From an uncultured Oscillospiraceae bacterium (GTDB lineage: Bacteria; Bacillota; Clostridia; Oscillospirales; Acutalibacteraceae): DNA of 18,395 nucleotides. How positions within the stretch are numbered: the stretch's first letter is position 1; each line of letters opens with the position of its first letter. Shown one piece after another: positions 1-8,882 of the stretch. The translations under genes were made by a program, and so were the position numbers. The notes beneath the pieces are model-generated. The model was not told where the DNA came from and did not search any database. It saw nothing but the letters and a program-made list of their open reading frames with translations. The stretch lies in contig CABTZO010000019.1 of the NCBI GenBank assembly GCA_902489335.1, forward strand, positions 1 through 18,395, written 5' to 3'.

Positions 1-2
1 AT

Positions 3-574
3 GTAAAAGAAAAAAAGGAAAAAAATTTTAAATTAATTTTCACGGGCGGAATAACGAAAAGTTGTTACATATAGAAATTATTAAAGCAATACAAGACATA
101 GATGATATAAAATATGAAGCTTATGGAAAATATGATGATGGCAATTATAAATCATATTGTAATAGTCTTGATATATCAGGTAATTATATTTACAAGGGTT
201 TCGCAAAACATGAAGATATACCTAAAATATTGTCAAACGCGGATATAGGCATGGCGTTATTAAAACCAAGCAATAATACCGACGGAAGAAATGGCACTTT
301 GGGGAACACAAAAATCTTTGAGTATATGATGGCGGGAATCCCCGTCATTTGTAGTAAACTTAAACTGTGGGAAGAAATGGTCGATAAACATCATTGTGGT
401 ATTTGTGTATATGAGTCTGACCCTGTTAAAATACGAGATGCTATACTAAAACTAAAAAACAATCCAAAATTGAGTAGAGAGATGGGGCAAAATGGTCGCA
501 AAGCTGTGGAAAATGAATATTGTTGGAAAACTCAAGAAGAGAATCTTATAAATTTATATAAAAGTTTAGAATAA
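3..574 (+). CDS. Glycosyltransferase family 4, C-terminal part, apparently frameshifted
   Basis: This is the C-terminal nucleotide-sugar-binding half of a GT-B fold, GT4-like glycosyltransferase, probably adding one sugar to a lipid-linked polysaccharide repeat unit at the inner membrane face. The GT4 signature is at about 301-350 (GNTKIFEYMMAGIPVI, with the phosphate-contacting Glu), followed by a helical tail ending in the usual YKSLE-like C-terminus. The N-terminal half lies outside the window. The main open frame can start only at TTG 62, which has no ribosome binding site. However, bases 3-62 read in another frame give KNFKLIFTGGITKS, the classic start of the second GT-B domain, and hit a stop at 72-74. 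The two pieces join if one base is missing near 62, so this is one gene with a single-base frameshift (mutation or sequence error). Family call is secure; donor and acceptor are unknown. Confidence 0.75.
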
Positions 575-624
575 TTTTCTGCGTAAAAGATTTTAATATG
601 TTGTTTTGTTCGTAATTAATTATT

Positions 625-653
625 TTGACAATCATAGATTTTTAATATAGAAT
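625..653 (+). promoter_or_regulatory. Near-consensus SigA-type promoter of the polysaccharide operon
   Basis: TTGACA at 625-630 and TAGAAT at 648-653 are separated by exactly 17 bases. This lies about 65 bases upstream of the TTG start at 719 and leaves a roughly 60-base leader. The five following genes are nearly contiguous, so this is the likely promoter for the block up to 6761. The 144-base gap around it contains no ORF and no convincing terminator for the glycosyltransferase upstream. Confidence 0.7.
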
Positions 654-718
654 ATTTTATTGATTATAATAAAAACAAGGATTTTTAGTATTGAAATCTA
701 AATAAGGGGAAATAAATA

Positions 719-2047
719 TTGTCTACTTTAAGTAAACAAAAAATTTTAATATTTTTGTATAGTTTGATTATAACTAATATTTGGTTAACGCCTTTATTTA
801 TTGGTTCTGATGCTTTTAAATATAGGGTCGTGATTGGCAACTTATTGTCAATTTTATGTATTGTTTTCAATCTCTACAAAGAGAAGATTGAATTTAAAAA
901 ATTTAAAAAATATAAACTTTTATACTTGGTTTTAATTTCTATAGTGGGCATATCATTCTTGGCAAACGGAATATATTTTAGAGTTTTGGGATACATATCA
1001 ATTGCACTGTCTATTTCAGTTGTTTTGCCTACTTTACATTTGTCCATCCGTATTGATTCAAATGAAGATTATCCCGAACTTATTGCAAAAGGGATACTTT
1101 TTTCTTTTGTAATTTTTATGTTCTTATCAGTTTTATCCGGACCAGTTTTAACAATAAAGAAAATATATTCTTCTTTTACAGGAAACCCAAATTTATTGAG
1201 TGGTTTTACAATTGTTGTAACGAGCGCATCCCTATATTTAATTTACAAAAAGATTTTAAAAAATGAAAAATTTTATGGTCTTTTAATTTCTTTATATACT
1301 GCAATTGTTCTAACAATTTTTGCACAAGCACGAACTGCACTTTTAGCTATTCTTTCACAACTTATTTTTGTTGTTGTAATTTTGATACCATATCTTTCTT
1401 GTCAAGTCAAAAGTAAAAAATTTAATATTAAAGAAATCTTTATCTCGGTATTTGTTGGAATCGTAATTTTCTTTTTAGTCGCTACATCGCTATTTTTAAC
1501 TTTAAGTTATGTTAAACAAGGAATTGCTAAAGTGGCTCCAAAAATTCAAATAAGTGAATCAGAAAAAATTGAAAAAAGTGGTTTAATCGATGATTTTGAT
1601 ATAGTGGGAAAAAGAATGGTTAAGGGTATTTCCGAAAAAAGCGGTGATAAATTTACTTCCGGTCGATTGGGAATATGGAATGATTTTTTATTGAATTTGA
1701 AATTTATAGGTCATGCCAAAGAAGGACGAAATTTAGTGGTTAAAGATCGGAAATATAAAAGCACAAATGCTCATAATGTTTATTTGCAGGTTGCGTATTC
1801 TTCCGGAATAATTTCTGGAATAGCCATGATTATTTTGATGTTAATCGTAATAAAGGATTCTTTTATTATCTTTTTTAAAGGTTTTAAGACGGGTGAATAC
1901 AATCCATCTGATGTTTTTGCAATTATAGCTTCAATTGGTTTTTTTGTTTTTTCTATTACATCAGGTGGTTATATGATTTATACATATTACCCGTCAACAT
2001 TGTTTTGGATCTTACTTTATAGATTTTCGACAAAAAATGAGGTTTAG
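719..2047 (+). CDS. O-antigen ligase/polymerase (Wzy-like) membrane protein
   Basis: A 442-residue polytopic membrane protein of the O-antigen ligase/polymerase type, likely polymerising flipped repeat units (Wzy role) on the outer membrane face in this Gram-positive. Hydrophobic segments run from about residue 10 to 265 and again from 358 to the end, split by a large hydrophilic loop. That loop carries the family landmarks: SGRLGIW at 314-320 and AHNVYLQVAYSSG beginning at 351, with the conserved His352. The TTG start is favoured because AAGGGGA (704-710) sits 8 bases upstream. It ends 2 bases before the next gene, so the two are co-transcribed and probably translationally coupled. Whether it is a polymerase or a ligase cannot be decided by sequence alone; the adjacent flippase and glycosyltransferase favour polymerase. 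Confidence 0.8.
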   Translation: MSTLSKQKILIFLYSLIITNIWLTPLFIGSDAFKYRVVIGNLLSILCIVFNLYKEKIEFKKFKKYKLLYLVLISIVGISFLANGIYFRVLGYISIALSISVVLPTLHLSIRIDSNEDYPELIAKGILFSFVIFMFLSVLSGPVLTIKKIYSSFTGNPNLLSGFTIVVTSASLYLIYKKILKNEKFYGLLISLYTAIVLTIFAQARTALLAILSQLIFVVVILIPYLSCQVKSKKFNIKEIFISVFVGIVIFFLVATSLFLTLSYVKQGIAKVAPKIQISESEKIEKSGLIDDFDIVGKRMVKGISEKSGDKFTSGRLGIWNDFLLNLKFIGHAKEGRNLVVKDRKYKSTNAHNVYLQVAYSSGIISGIAMIILMLIVIKDSFIIFFKGFKTGEYNPSDVFAIIASIGFFVFSITSGGYMIYTYYPSTLFWILLYRFSTKNEV

Positions 2048-2049
2048 AA

Positions 2050-3066
2050 ATGGTTTTAATTATTGGTGCTACAAGTTTTTTATCTGTTTTTTCCGTTGAT
2101 GCGTTTTTAAAAAATAATATTGAAGTTGCTGTTGCCGGAAGAAATAATAAGTTTAGAGATTATTACGAAGGAAAAGGAGTTAGATATTATAATCTTGATT
2201 TAACTTGTGAATCTGACTTTGAATTACTTCCAAAAGAAAATATTGAAGGAGTTATTCTGCTTGCCGGATTACTTCCGGCAAATTCTACAGCTGATTTGAT
2301 TTACAGTGAAAATGCAGCAGAATATTTTAAAGTTAATTCTTTGGGAACTGTAAATACACTTGAATATTGTAGGAAAAATAATATAAAAAGACTTATTTCA
2401 ACAACTTCTTATGCTGATGTTGCTGCTTCTTTAGGGAAAGGGAAAATAATAAATGAAGAAGAACCGAGAAATTATTATTACAGAGGAGATCATGCTGTAT
2501 ATGTTTTTTCGAAAAATGCAGCTGCAGATGTAATGGAATATTATAATCAACAATATGGAATGCAAAATCTTTGGTTTAGACTACCTACAGTTTACGGAGT
2601 CGGACCACATGGTTGTTTGTATGTAAATGGAGTTTTAAAGAAAAGTGGAGTTCAAGTTTTTATGGAAAAAGCCAGTGCCGGCGAAACCATAACAGTTTTT
2701 GGTGATGAAAAATTAACGAGAGATGTTGCGTATGTAAAGGATGTAGCTTTCGCTTTCGTACAGGCATTTTTATCTGACAAAGCAACTGGGCTTTATAATA
2801 TTACATGTGGTAATCCGGTAACTCTTGATGAACAGGTAAAAGTAATAGCAGATGTTTTTTCCATAAAAGGTAATAAGTCTAAAATCACATATGATAAAAG
2901 TATTGAAAACAATGGTGTATCATATCAATTTTCGATTAAAAAGGCAAAGAAAGACTTTGGTTATAATCCGAAGTTTAAAACGTTTAGAGATATGATGGTT
3001 GATTACAAAAAAGATATGAAGAAAGGTCTATATTTAGAATTATTTCACTACCCTAAATTGGTATAA
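2050..3066 (+). CDS. NAD-dependent epimerase/dehydratase family protein (extended SDR)
   Basis: A 338-residue extended short-chain dehydrogenase/reductase-like protein, expected to remodel a nucleotide-activated sugar for the polysaccharide. An N-terminal Rossmann fold is followed by LISTTSYADV (catalytic Ser/Thr strand) and the YxxxK pair Tyr151/Lys155 (YVFSK). RLPTVYGVG, typical of sugar epimerases, lies further on, with a C-terminal substrate domain (TRDVAYVKDVA, GLYNITCG). Odd point: the dinucleotide-binding glycine motif is degenerate. It reads GATSFLS at residues 6-12 where GATGFIG is usual, so two of the three glycines are serine. GAGG at 2039-2042 is the ribosome binding site and overlaps the end of the preceding gene. 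The family is clear; the substrate and whether it still uses NAD are not. Confidence 0.82.
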   Translation: MVLIIGATSFLSVFSVDAFLKNNIEVAVAGRNNKFRDYYEGKGVRYYNLDLTCESDFELLPKENIEGVILLAGLLPANSTADLIYSENAAEYFKVNSLGTVNTLEYCRKNNIKRLISTTSYADVAASLGKGKIINEEEPRNYYYRGDHAVYVFSKNAAADVMEYYNQQYGMQNLWFRLPTVYGVGPHGCLYVNGVLKKSGVQVFMEKASAGETITVFGDEKLTRDVAYVKDVAFAFVQAFLSDKATGLYNITCGNPVTLDEQVKVIADVFSIKGNKSKITYDKSIENNGVSYQFSIKKAKKDFGYNPKFKTFRDMMVDYKKDMKKGLYLELFHYPKLV

Positions 3067-3090
3067 AAATTTGATACACGAGAGAAATTT

Positions 3091-4212
3091 ATGAAAAATG
3101 TTTTAGTTATTGGTAACGCAACTTCCATCTGGATAAAAGAATATATAAGAAATGTTCACGGTAAACTTGGAAATAGAGTTTACTTAACAAATTATTTTGG
3201 CATGAATCAAGAAGATAAACTTTTTTATGAACAACTTAATGTTGAAATCATCAATTTTAAAGCAACAAATAAAGTTTGTAAATTTGCTGAATATAATTAT
3301 GTCTTAAATAAATTCATTAAGCGACATAAAGGTCAAATAGATGTTGTTGATATACAAAGCCCGCCGAATTCTAAACAGGCTGATATCATAAAAAAAACAG
3401 TGGATAACTTGGGCGCAAAATCTGTTGTAACTTTTTGGGGATCCGATATAATGAGAATTGATTCAAAAGGAGCTAAGAGAATGAAAAAACTTTTGAAACA
3501 AGCGAAGGTTATTAATATTGGGACTGAAAAAATGCACGAAAAATTTAAAAGTTATTATAATGAGGAATTTGATGATAAATGTGTTTACATAGGGTTTGGA
3601 AGTCCTGCGATTACTAATATTAGAGATTGCAAATTAAGTAAAGAAGAGTGCAAAATGCACTTTGGATTAGATAAAAACAAAATAGTTGTTGCTATTGGAT
3701 ATAATGGTAGAAGAGAACAACAGCATTTATCTGCAATAAAAGCTTTTTCAAAATTAGATAAAGAATTAAAAGATAAAATTCAAATTCTTATTCATTTGGG
3801 ATATGGATTTGATATTGATTACAAAAATGAAATAAAATCTCTCCTCGAACAAAGTGAACTAAATTATGTAATTAATGAAGATATGCTTGACTTAGAACAG
3901 GTAGCAATTTTAAGAATTGCTACAGATGTTTTTGTTCATTCACAAACGACGGATGGACTTTCCGGTTCAATAAGAGAGGTTGTTTATGCAGGAGCAATAT
4001 TGTTAAATCCGGAATGGATTAAGTATGATAAATTTGATAAAGACGGAGTAGAATATGTTGTTTATAATGATTTCAATAATTTGACAGAAAAGATGACTGA
4101 TATTCTTAAAGGAAAAATCAAGATAGATAAGATCAAAAACCGTAAAATACTTTATGCAGAATATTCCTGGGAATCAGTAGAAGACAGATGGGCGAGTATG
4201 TTAGATGCGTAA
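3091..4212 (+). CDS. Glycosyltransferase, GT4-like
   Basis: A 373-residue glycosyltransferase of GT-B architecture. The N-terminal domain starts with MKNVLVIGNATSIW and contains SVVTFWGSDIMR at the end of that domain, a common acceptor-side motif. The C-terminal domain begins near KNKIVVAIGYNGR. It carries VHSQTTDGLSGSIREVVYAG (about 282-301), in which Asp288 and Glu296 correspond to the donor-binding E-x7-E region of GT4-like enzymes. This QTTD motif recurs in polysaccharide-locus transferases. There is no signal peptide or membrane segment, so it acts at the cytoplasmic membrane face. It follows the epimerase by 24 bases and overlaps the flippase by 8 bases, so it belongs to the same operon. 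Donor sugar and linkage cannot be read from sequence. Confidence 0.8.
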   Translation: MKNVLVIGNATSIWIKEYIRNVHGKLGNRVYLTNYFGMNQEDKLFYEQLNVEIINFKATNKVCKFAEYNYVLNKFIKRHKGQIDVVDIQSPPNSKQADIIKKTVDNLGAKSVVTFWGSDIMRIDSKGAKRMKKLLKQAKVINIGTEKMHEKFKSYYNEEFDDKCVYIGFGSPAITNIRDCKLSKEECKMHFGLDKNKIVVAIGYNGRREQQHLSAIKAFSKLDKELKDKIQILIHLGYGFDIDYKNEIKSLLEQSELNYVINEDMLDLEQVAILRIATDVFVHSQTTDGLSGSIREVVYAGAILLNPEWIKYDKFDKDGVEYVVYNDFNNLTEKMTDILKGKIKIDKIKNRKILYAEYSWESVEDRWASMLDA

Positions 4213-5623
4213 ATTTTTGAAGAGTATAGGGAGTTTTTCGATTGGACCTATTGTTGGTGCAATTCTAAGTTTTATAACGGTTCCCATTATCACACATTTT
4301 ATTAGTCCAACTGAATATGGCAAAACCAGCATGTTTTTGTTGGCTCAAAGCACCATTTCAACAGTGATTTATTTGGGTATGGATCAGGCTTTTGTTCGTG
4401 AGTTTAACGGTTTTAAGGACAAAATACAAAAACTTTTATTAAATGCAATGATAATACCTGTTTCACTTTCTTTATTTGTAGGTATTATTTTAGTTGTTTT
4501 TGACGATCATATCAGCAATTTCCTTTTCGGTGTAGTTAATGAGCATATAGCGGTATATGCTCTTGCTTTGGCAATTCCTTTTATGATATTTGAAAATTTT
4601 TCACTTTTAAAAATAAGGATGGAAGAAAAAGGTCTGTTATATTCTTTTTTTACTATATTTTTAAAAACTATAATTTTAATATTAACTATATTGTTTTTTT
4701 TAGTATACGAAAATTCTTTTAGAAGTGTTGTATATGCTACTGCTTTGGGTGAAATTTTCACTGGGATATTACTTTATTTCGTAGTACTTAGGAAATATAA
4801 TTTTGAAAAAGAACTTATCGATAAAGATTTACAAAAACAAATGCTTAAATTTGGATTACCATTGGTCCCAGCATTTGCGGTAGGTTGGATTTTGACATCA
4901 ATGGATAAGTTGATGCTTAGGACAATGTGTAACTATGAAGAATTGGGGTTGTATTCCGCCGCATTTAAAATTGTCTCGGTTCTCAGTGTCTTACAGGCCT
5001 GTTTTACTTTATATTGGACACCATTAGCTTATCGTTGGTATCAAGAAAAAAAATCTGTTTTTAGATTCGAAATAGTCGGAAAAGTTGTCTCAATATTGAT
5101 GATAACTGTTTGTATGGGTGTTTTGTTACTTAAAGAATTAGTTGCACTAATTCTCGGATATGATTTTAGAAATGCAATAATGATTTTTCCGTTTTTGCTT
5201 TTATATCCGGTGTTGTATACTTTGTCGGAAATAACGGGGTTAGGCATAGGTTTTAAAAGAAAAACAATATATACTTTGTTGGTAACATCTGTTTCTGCTA
5301 TAGTAAATGTAGCATTAAATTGGTATTTAATACCAATTTTCAAAGGTAAAGGTGCAGCTATAGCAACAGGTATTTCTTATGTAGTGTTTTTCTGGTTAAG
5401 GACAATTATTTCCAGAAGATTATGGTATAAATTTAGGATTAATATTTATTTTGTTACTAATATTATTGTGATTTTTAATTGTGCAGTTCATACATTTATG
5501 CAAGGCTATGTTCCATATCTCATTACTTTATTTACTTTACTTGTCATGGCCGTCTATCTTATAATTTATTTTTCAAAGAACAATCTGACAGGGAGAATCA
5601 AAAGTGGAGAATTATTCAAATAA
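4205..5623 (+). CDS. Polysaccharide flippase, Wzx/PST family (MOP superfamily)
   Basis: A 472-residue membrane protein with about 12-14 hydrophobic helices along its whole length. The N-terminus (SIGSFSIGPIVGAILSFITV) and the following ITHFISPTEYGKTSMF segment are typical of polysaccharide biosynthesis/export flippases. A central LKFGLPLVPAFAVGWILTSMDKLML starts the second half, as expected for the internal repeat. By family it moves undecaprenyl-linked repeat units from the inner to the outer face of the membrane, supplying the Wzy-like polymerase encoded at 719. The start overlaps the end of the glycosyltransferase (ATGCGTAA, 4205-4212), indicating translational coupling. Length is normal and intact. 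Confidence 0.88.
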   Translation: MRKFLKSIGSFSIGPIVGAILSFITVPIITHFISPTEYGKTSMFLLAQSTISTVIYLGMDQAFVREFNGFKDKIQKLLLNAMIIPVSLSLFVGIILVVFDDHISNFLFGVVNEHIAVYALALAIPFMIFENFSLLKIRMEEKGLLYSFFTIFLKTIILILTILFFLVYENSFRSVVYATALGEIFTGILLYFVVLRKYNFEKELIDKDLQKQMLKFGLPLVPAFAVGWILTSMDKLMLRTMCNYEELGLYSAAFKIVSVLSVLQACFTLYWTPLAYRWYQEKKSVFRFEIVGKVVSILMITVCMGVLLLKELVALILGYDFRNAIMIFPFLLLYPVLYTLSEITGLGIGFKRKTIYTLLVTSVSAIVNVALNWYLIPIFKGKGAAIATGISYVVFFWLRTIISRRLWYKFRINIYFVTNIIVIFNCAVHTFMQGYVPYLITLFTLLVMAVYLIIYFSKNNLTGRIKSGELFK

Positions 5624-6761
5624 ATCTATTTTAATTTTGGGCGCAAGCGAGTTACAGCTCCCGGCAATTTTATCTTCAAAGTCAAAGGGTATAAGGACGG
5701 TAGTTGTTGATTATGATTCTAAGGCTACAGGTGCCTGTTATGCCGATAAATTTTATAATGTAAGTACTTTGGATTATGAGGGTGTTCTTGAGGTAGCAAA
5801 AACTGAAAGAGTAGACGGCATTATGACGATATGCAGTGATCGTCCAATGAAAATAATTTCAAAGGTTGGAAAAGAACTCGGACTGAATACAATAAGTGAA
5901 AAAACTGCTTATTTAGCGACAAACAAAGCTTCGATGCGAGAAGTTTTAAAAGAACATGGAGTGCCTGTTCCTAAATTTTGTATAGTTAAATCTTACATTG
6001 AATTCATAAACGAATCAAAAAAATTTGCTTTTCCGTTTGTTGTTAAGCCTTCAGATAATTCCGGAAGCAGAGGAATAACTTTAGTTAAAAATAAAAATGA
6101 AGCGATTAGTGCATATGAATATGCAAAAGAGAATGCTTCTGATGATGTTGTATTGATAGAAGAATATATGGTTGGAGAAGAAGTTAGTGTTGAAATATTT
6201 GTTGTTGATAATACACCTTTTGTAATTCAAATAACTGATAAAATTACTACCGGACCTCCTCATTTTGTTGAAACTGGTCATACTCAACCATCATCCCTTT
6301 CTGAAGATGTTCAAAAGCAAATAAGAATAACAGCAATAGATTCTGTGAAGGCTTTGGGCATTAATATGGGAGCTGCACATGTGGAGATTAAAATAACTAA
6401 AGATGGACCGAAAATAGTTGAACTTGGTGCAAGGTTGGGTGGTGACTATATAACAACTGATTTGATTCCACTATCAACGGGATTTGACATGGTAATGGCA
6501 TCTGTCAATTCTGCATTAGGAGAAAAGGTTCAAATAAATCATCCTTTAAACAGAGCATCTGCGATAAGATATTTTCAATTTGAAAATCATGTCAATTTAT
6601 CAAACAAAGTAATTTCAAATTTGGAACGATTATATATAAATAAATTAGATGTTCATGAAATAAAGTCAAGTCGGGATAGAGAAGCTTTTTTTATTGTTTC
6701 CGCTGACAATTTAAGTGAACTTAATAATAAAATATCAGTTATTGAAAAAGAAATATTATGA
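5604..6761 (+). CDS. ATP-grasp domain carboxylate-amine ligase-like protein
   Basis: A 385-residue ATP-grasp enzyme. Such enzymes activate a carboxylate as acyl phosphate and couple it to an amine, thiol or other nucleophile. The N-terminal preATP-grasp Rossmann segment (SILILGASELQLPAI) is followed by the nucleotide-binding fold: Lys148 in FVVKPSDNSGSRG, the adenine-side VLIEEYMVGEEVSVE (Glu186/187 region), and metal ligands Glu261 (HVEIKI) and Glu273 with Arg277 (VELGARLGGD). Overall shape resembles PurK/PurT/biotin carboxylase-like ligases, but no specific purine or biotin role fits. GTG is the start, with GGGAG at 5591-5595 eight bases upstream. It overlaps the flippase by 20 bases, so it is the last gene of the polysaccharide operon. 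Inference: it makes an amide-linked substituent or a precursor for the glycan. Confidence 0.8.
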   Translation: MENYSNKSILILGASELQLPAILSSKSKGIRTVVVDYDSKATGACYADKFYNVSTLDYEGVLEVAKTERVDGIMTICSDRPMKIISKVGKELGLNTISEKTAYLATNKASMREVLKEHGVPVPKFCIVKSYIEFINESKKFAFPFVVKPSDNSGSRGITLVKNKNEAISAYEYAKENASDDVVLIEEYMVGEEVSVEIFVVDNTPFVIQITDKITTGPPHFVETGHTQPSSLSEDVQKQIRITAIDSVKALGINMGAAHVEIKITKDGPKIVELGARLGGDYITTDLIPLSTGFDMVMASVNSALGEKVQINHPLNRASAIRYFQFENHVNLSNKVISNLERLYINKLDVHEIKSSRDREAFFIVSADNLSELNNKISVIEKEIL

Positions 6762-6809
6762 TAATTAAATTAAGAACAAGATTTATTTTGGATTCTCTTT
6801 TATATAAAC

Positions 6810-6834
6810 AATAAAACTACAGGTTTGTTTTATT
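6810..6834 (+). terminator. Weak AT-rich hairpin after the polysaccharide operon
   Basis: AATAAAAC (6810-6817) and GTTTTATT (6827-6834) form a perfect 8-bp inverted repeat with a 9-base loop, followed by TATCTT. The stem has only one G-C pair, so it is a marginal terminator. Its position between the operon end (6761) and a new promoter fits a weak or partial stop. Confidence 0.3.
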
Positions 6835-6852
6835 TATCTTATAATTTATGAT
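6825..6852 (+). promoter_or_regulatory. Possible promoter of the wall hydrolase/anchor operon
   Basis: TTGTTT (6825-6830) and TATGAT (6847-6852) are spaced by 16 bases. A second -10-like TATAAT lies at 6840-6845 without a good -35. Either would start transcription roughly 40 bases before the ATG at 6900. The 138-base gap holds no other gene. Confidence 0.4.
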
Positions 6853-6899
6853 AAAATCAAATTAGATTTAGCGTTTTATTACAAAGAAGGGGAGCATGA

Positions 6900-8873
6900 A
6901 TGAAAAACAAATTTTTAAAGTCATTCTCAATTTTTTTTCTGCTGATTTTTGTCTTTCTACTTTTACTTGTTCCAAATAGTTTTGCGGCGAACTCTGATTT
7001 AAAATATAAAAAATCCTTGATTGATAAAGGCTTTCCGGAAGCTTATGCTACGGAGTTATCAAAAATAAAAGCCAAGCATCCTAATTGGGATTTTGAGCCT
7101 GCATTTGTGAATGGAACATTAGAAGAAGAAATAAACAGACAGGGTTCTTATACCTGGTCTTTTAACGAAAAAAAAGGGCCGAGACTATACACAAGGCCGG
7201 ATATTCGTTTGAAAGATAACGAGGGTGCTTACGCTGTTTCAAGCAAGATGGCTCTTGCCTATTATATGGACGCTAACAGTTTTATTTCCAACGATTCAGA
7301 TATATTTATGTTCCAACAACAGAGCTTTAATCCGTCATCTCAAACAGTTGCTGCAGTGCAAAATATATTAAACGGCTCATTTATGGCAAGCCCTGACGGC
7401 AGAATAAAATATCAAGCTTTTAACGGAAGTATTCAATATATACCGAAGTCATATTCACAGGTTATATGGAATGCCGGGAAAAAATATGATATAAATCCCA
7501 TATATCTTGCACAAAAAATCTTACTCGAAGTTGGAAGAAACGGCAGCGGAACAGTTTCCGGTGCATACGGTGATTTCAATTCAAAATATCCGAAATGGAG
7601 AGGCTATTATAATTTCTTTAATTGGAATGCTTATTCGCATGATGGTCTTAATAGGGTAGAAGCCGGACTTGATTTCGCAAAGGAAAATAATTGGTCTAAT
7701 CCGGAGATCTCGATATATGAGGGCGCTAGGATGACCGCAAGCAGATATATTGCAAAAGGACAAGATACACCGTATTTTCAAAAGTTTAATATAAATCCGA
7801 AATCAAAAACTTCTTTTCCTCATCAATATATGGCAGCATCCCATGCACCCCTTGTTGAATCTGACGGAACATATAAATCTTATGAAAATTCAGGTCTTTT
7901 AAATACGGCAAATACATTTATAATTCCTGTTTTTAAAAATTATGGAAAAGCAGATATTGTTCAATTAGAATTCAATTATCCCGATAAATCGGCAAAGGCA
8001 AACGTTTCGGTTAATGCGAGAACCGGTCCCGGAACAAATTATAATAAAATTAAAACTTTAACAAGCGGGAAAAAAGTTAAATCTTATTATGGATTGAGAG
8101 TTTCAAAAAATGCGTCATTAAAAGATAAATGGCAAAATCCGCTTTGGTTGCGGGTAGACGTAGACGGTAAATCTGCTTATACTGCAGAAGATTATGTTGA
8201 TGTATCAAAGACTGTTAAAGTTGCTCCCGGAGAAACTGTGCAGTTAAAATATATAAAATATCCAAACAATGCTTCTGAAAAGCCTATGTTTATGACACAA
8301 GATTCTCGTATAGCCGTTGTTGATTTTAACAGTGGTGTAGTAAGAGGTCGTGCTTTAGGTAAAACAAAAGCGGTTATTTTTTCAAAGAACGGTGCTTTTG
8401 ATGTAATAAATATTGAAGTTTCAAATAGTTCTAATCCAATAACACCACCTATAACACCACCGTCAACAAATGAAGAAATAACATCTTCTGTATATAACAT
8501 CTATTCAAATTTGATAGAGGGTGTAATGCCGAAAACTAAGGTTTCCGATTTTAAATCTAAAATAAATTCACCAAAGAATATAAAAATCACTAAAGACGGA
8601 AAAACTTTATCAGATAATGATTACATCACAACGGACTCAATTATCAGCTATAATACATCTTCCGGAAGTCAAAGAAAATATACTGTGGTTATTAGGGGAG
8701 ATATGAACGGTGACGGTGTCCTAACTGTAGCCGATGCAGCAACTGTTATGTATTTTGTTATGAATAAACCCAATCTGGCAAATTCATACAGACTTGCAGG
8801 GGATGCTAACGGAAACGGTGTCATTAATGTTACGGATGCAGCCCAAATAATGTTATGGATTGCAAATAATTAG
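6900..8873 (+). CDS. Secreted glucosaminidase (GH73-like) with SH3, Ig-like and C-terminal dockerin modules
   Basis: A 657-residue exported peptidoglycan hydrolase. Modules in order: a signal peptide with an unusually long hydrophobic core (cleavage probably after Ala29); an N-terminal region of about 31-190; a glucosaminidase-like core around YDINPIYLAQKILLEVG, with Glu210 as likely catalytic acid, cutting next to GlcNAc in peptidoglycan; an SH3b wall-binding domain (about 365-430, NARTGPGTNYNKI); a Big_2-like Ig fold (about 439-508); a proline-rich linker; and a C-terminal type I dockerin. The dockerin has two calcium loops, D601-x-N-x-D-G to D612 and D635-x-N-x-N-G to D646. RBS AAGGGGAG (6887-6894) selects ATG 6900; the ATG at 6896 is out of frame. 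A dockerin on a wall hydrolase implies docking to a cohesin partner; the next gene is the obvious candidate. Confidence 0.85.
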   Translation: MKNKFLKSFSIFFLLIFVFLLLLVPNSFAANSDLKYKKSLIDKGFPEAYATELSKIKAKHPNWDFEPAFVNGTLEEEINRQGSYTWSFNEKKGPRLYTRPDIRLKDNEGAYAVSSKMALAYYMDANSFISNDSDIFMFQQQSFNPSSQTVAAVQNILNGSFMASPDGRIKYQAFNGSIQYIPKSYSQVIWNAGKKYDINPIYLAQKILLEVGRNGSGTVSGAYGDFNSKYPKWRGYYNFFNWNAYSHDGLNRVEAGLDFAKENNWSNPEISIYEGARMTASRYIAKGQDTPYFQKFNINPKSKTSFPHQYMAASHAPLVESDGTYKSYENSGLLNTANTFIIPVFKNYGKADIVQLEFNYPDKSAKANVSVNARTGPGTNYNKIKTLTSGKKVKSYYGLRVSKNASLKDKWQNPLWLRVDVDGKSAYTAEDYVDVSKTVKVAPGETVQLKYIKYPNNASEKPMFMTQDSRIAVVDFNSGVVRGRALGKTKAVIFSKNGAFDVINIEVSNSSNPITPPITPPSTNEEITSSVYNIYSNLIEGVMPKTKVSDFKSKINSPKNIKITKDGKTLSDNDYITTDSIISYNTSSGSQRKYTVVIRGDMNGDGVLTVADAATVMYFVMNKPNLANSYRLAGDANGNGVINVTDAAQIMLWIANN

Positions 8874-8882
8874 GAGAATGTT

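Noticed and set aside
575..718. Search for a terminator after the first glycosyltransferase.
   Set aside because: No stable inverted repeat followed by a T-run was found; only the promoter at 625-653 stands out.
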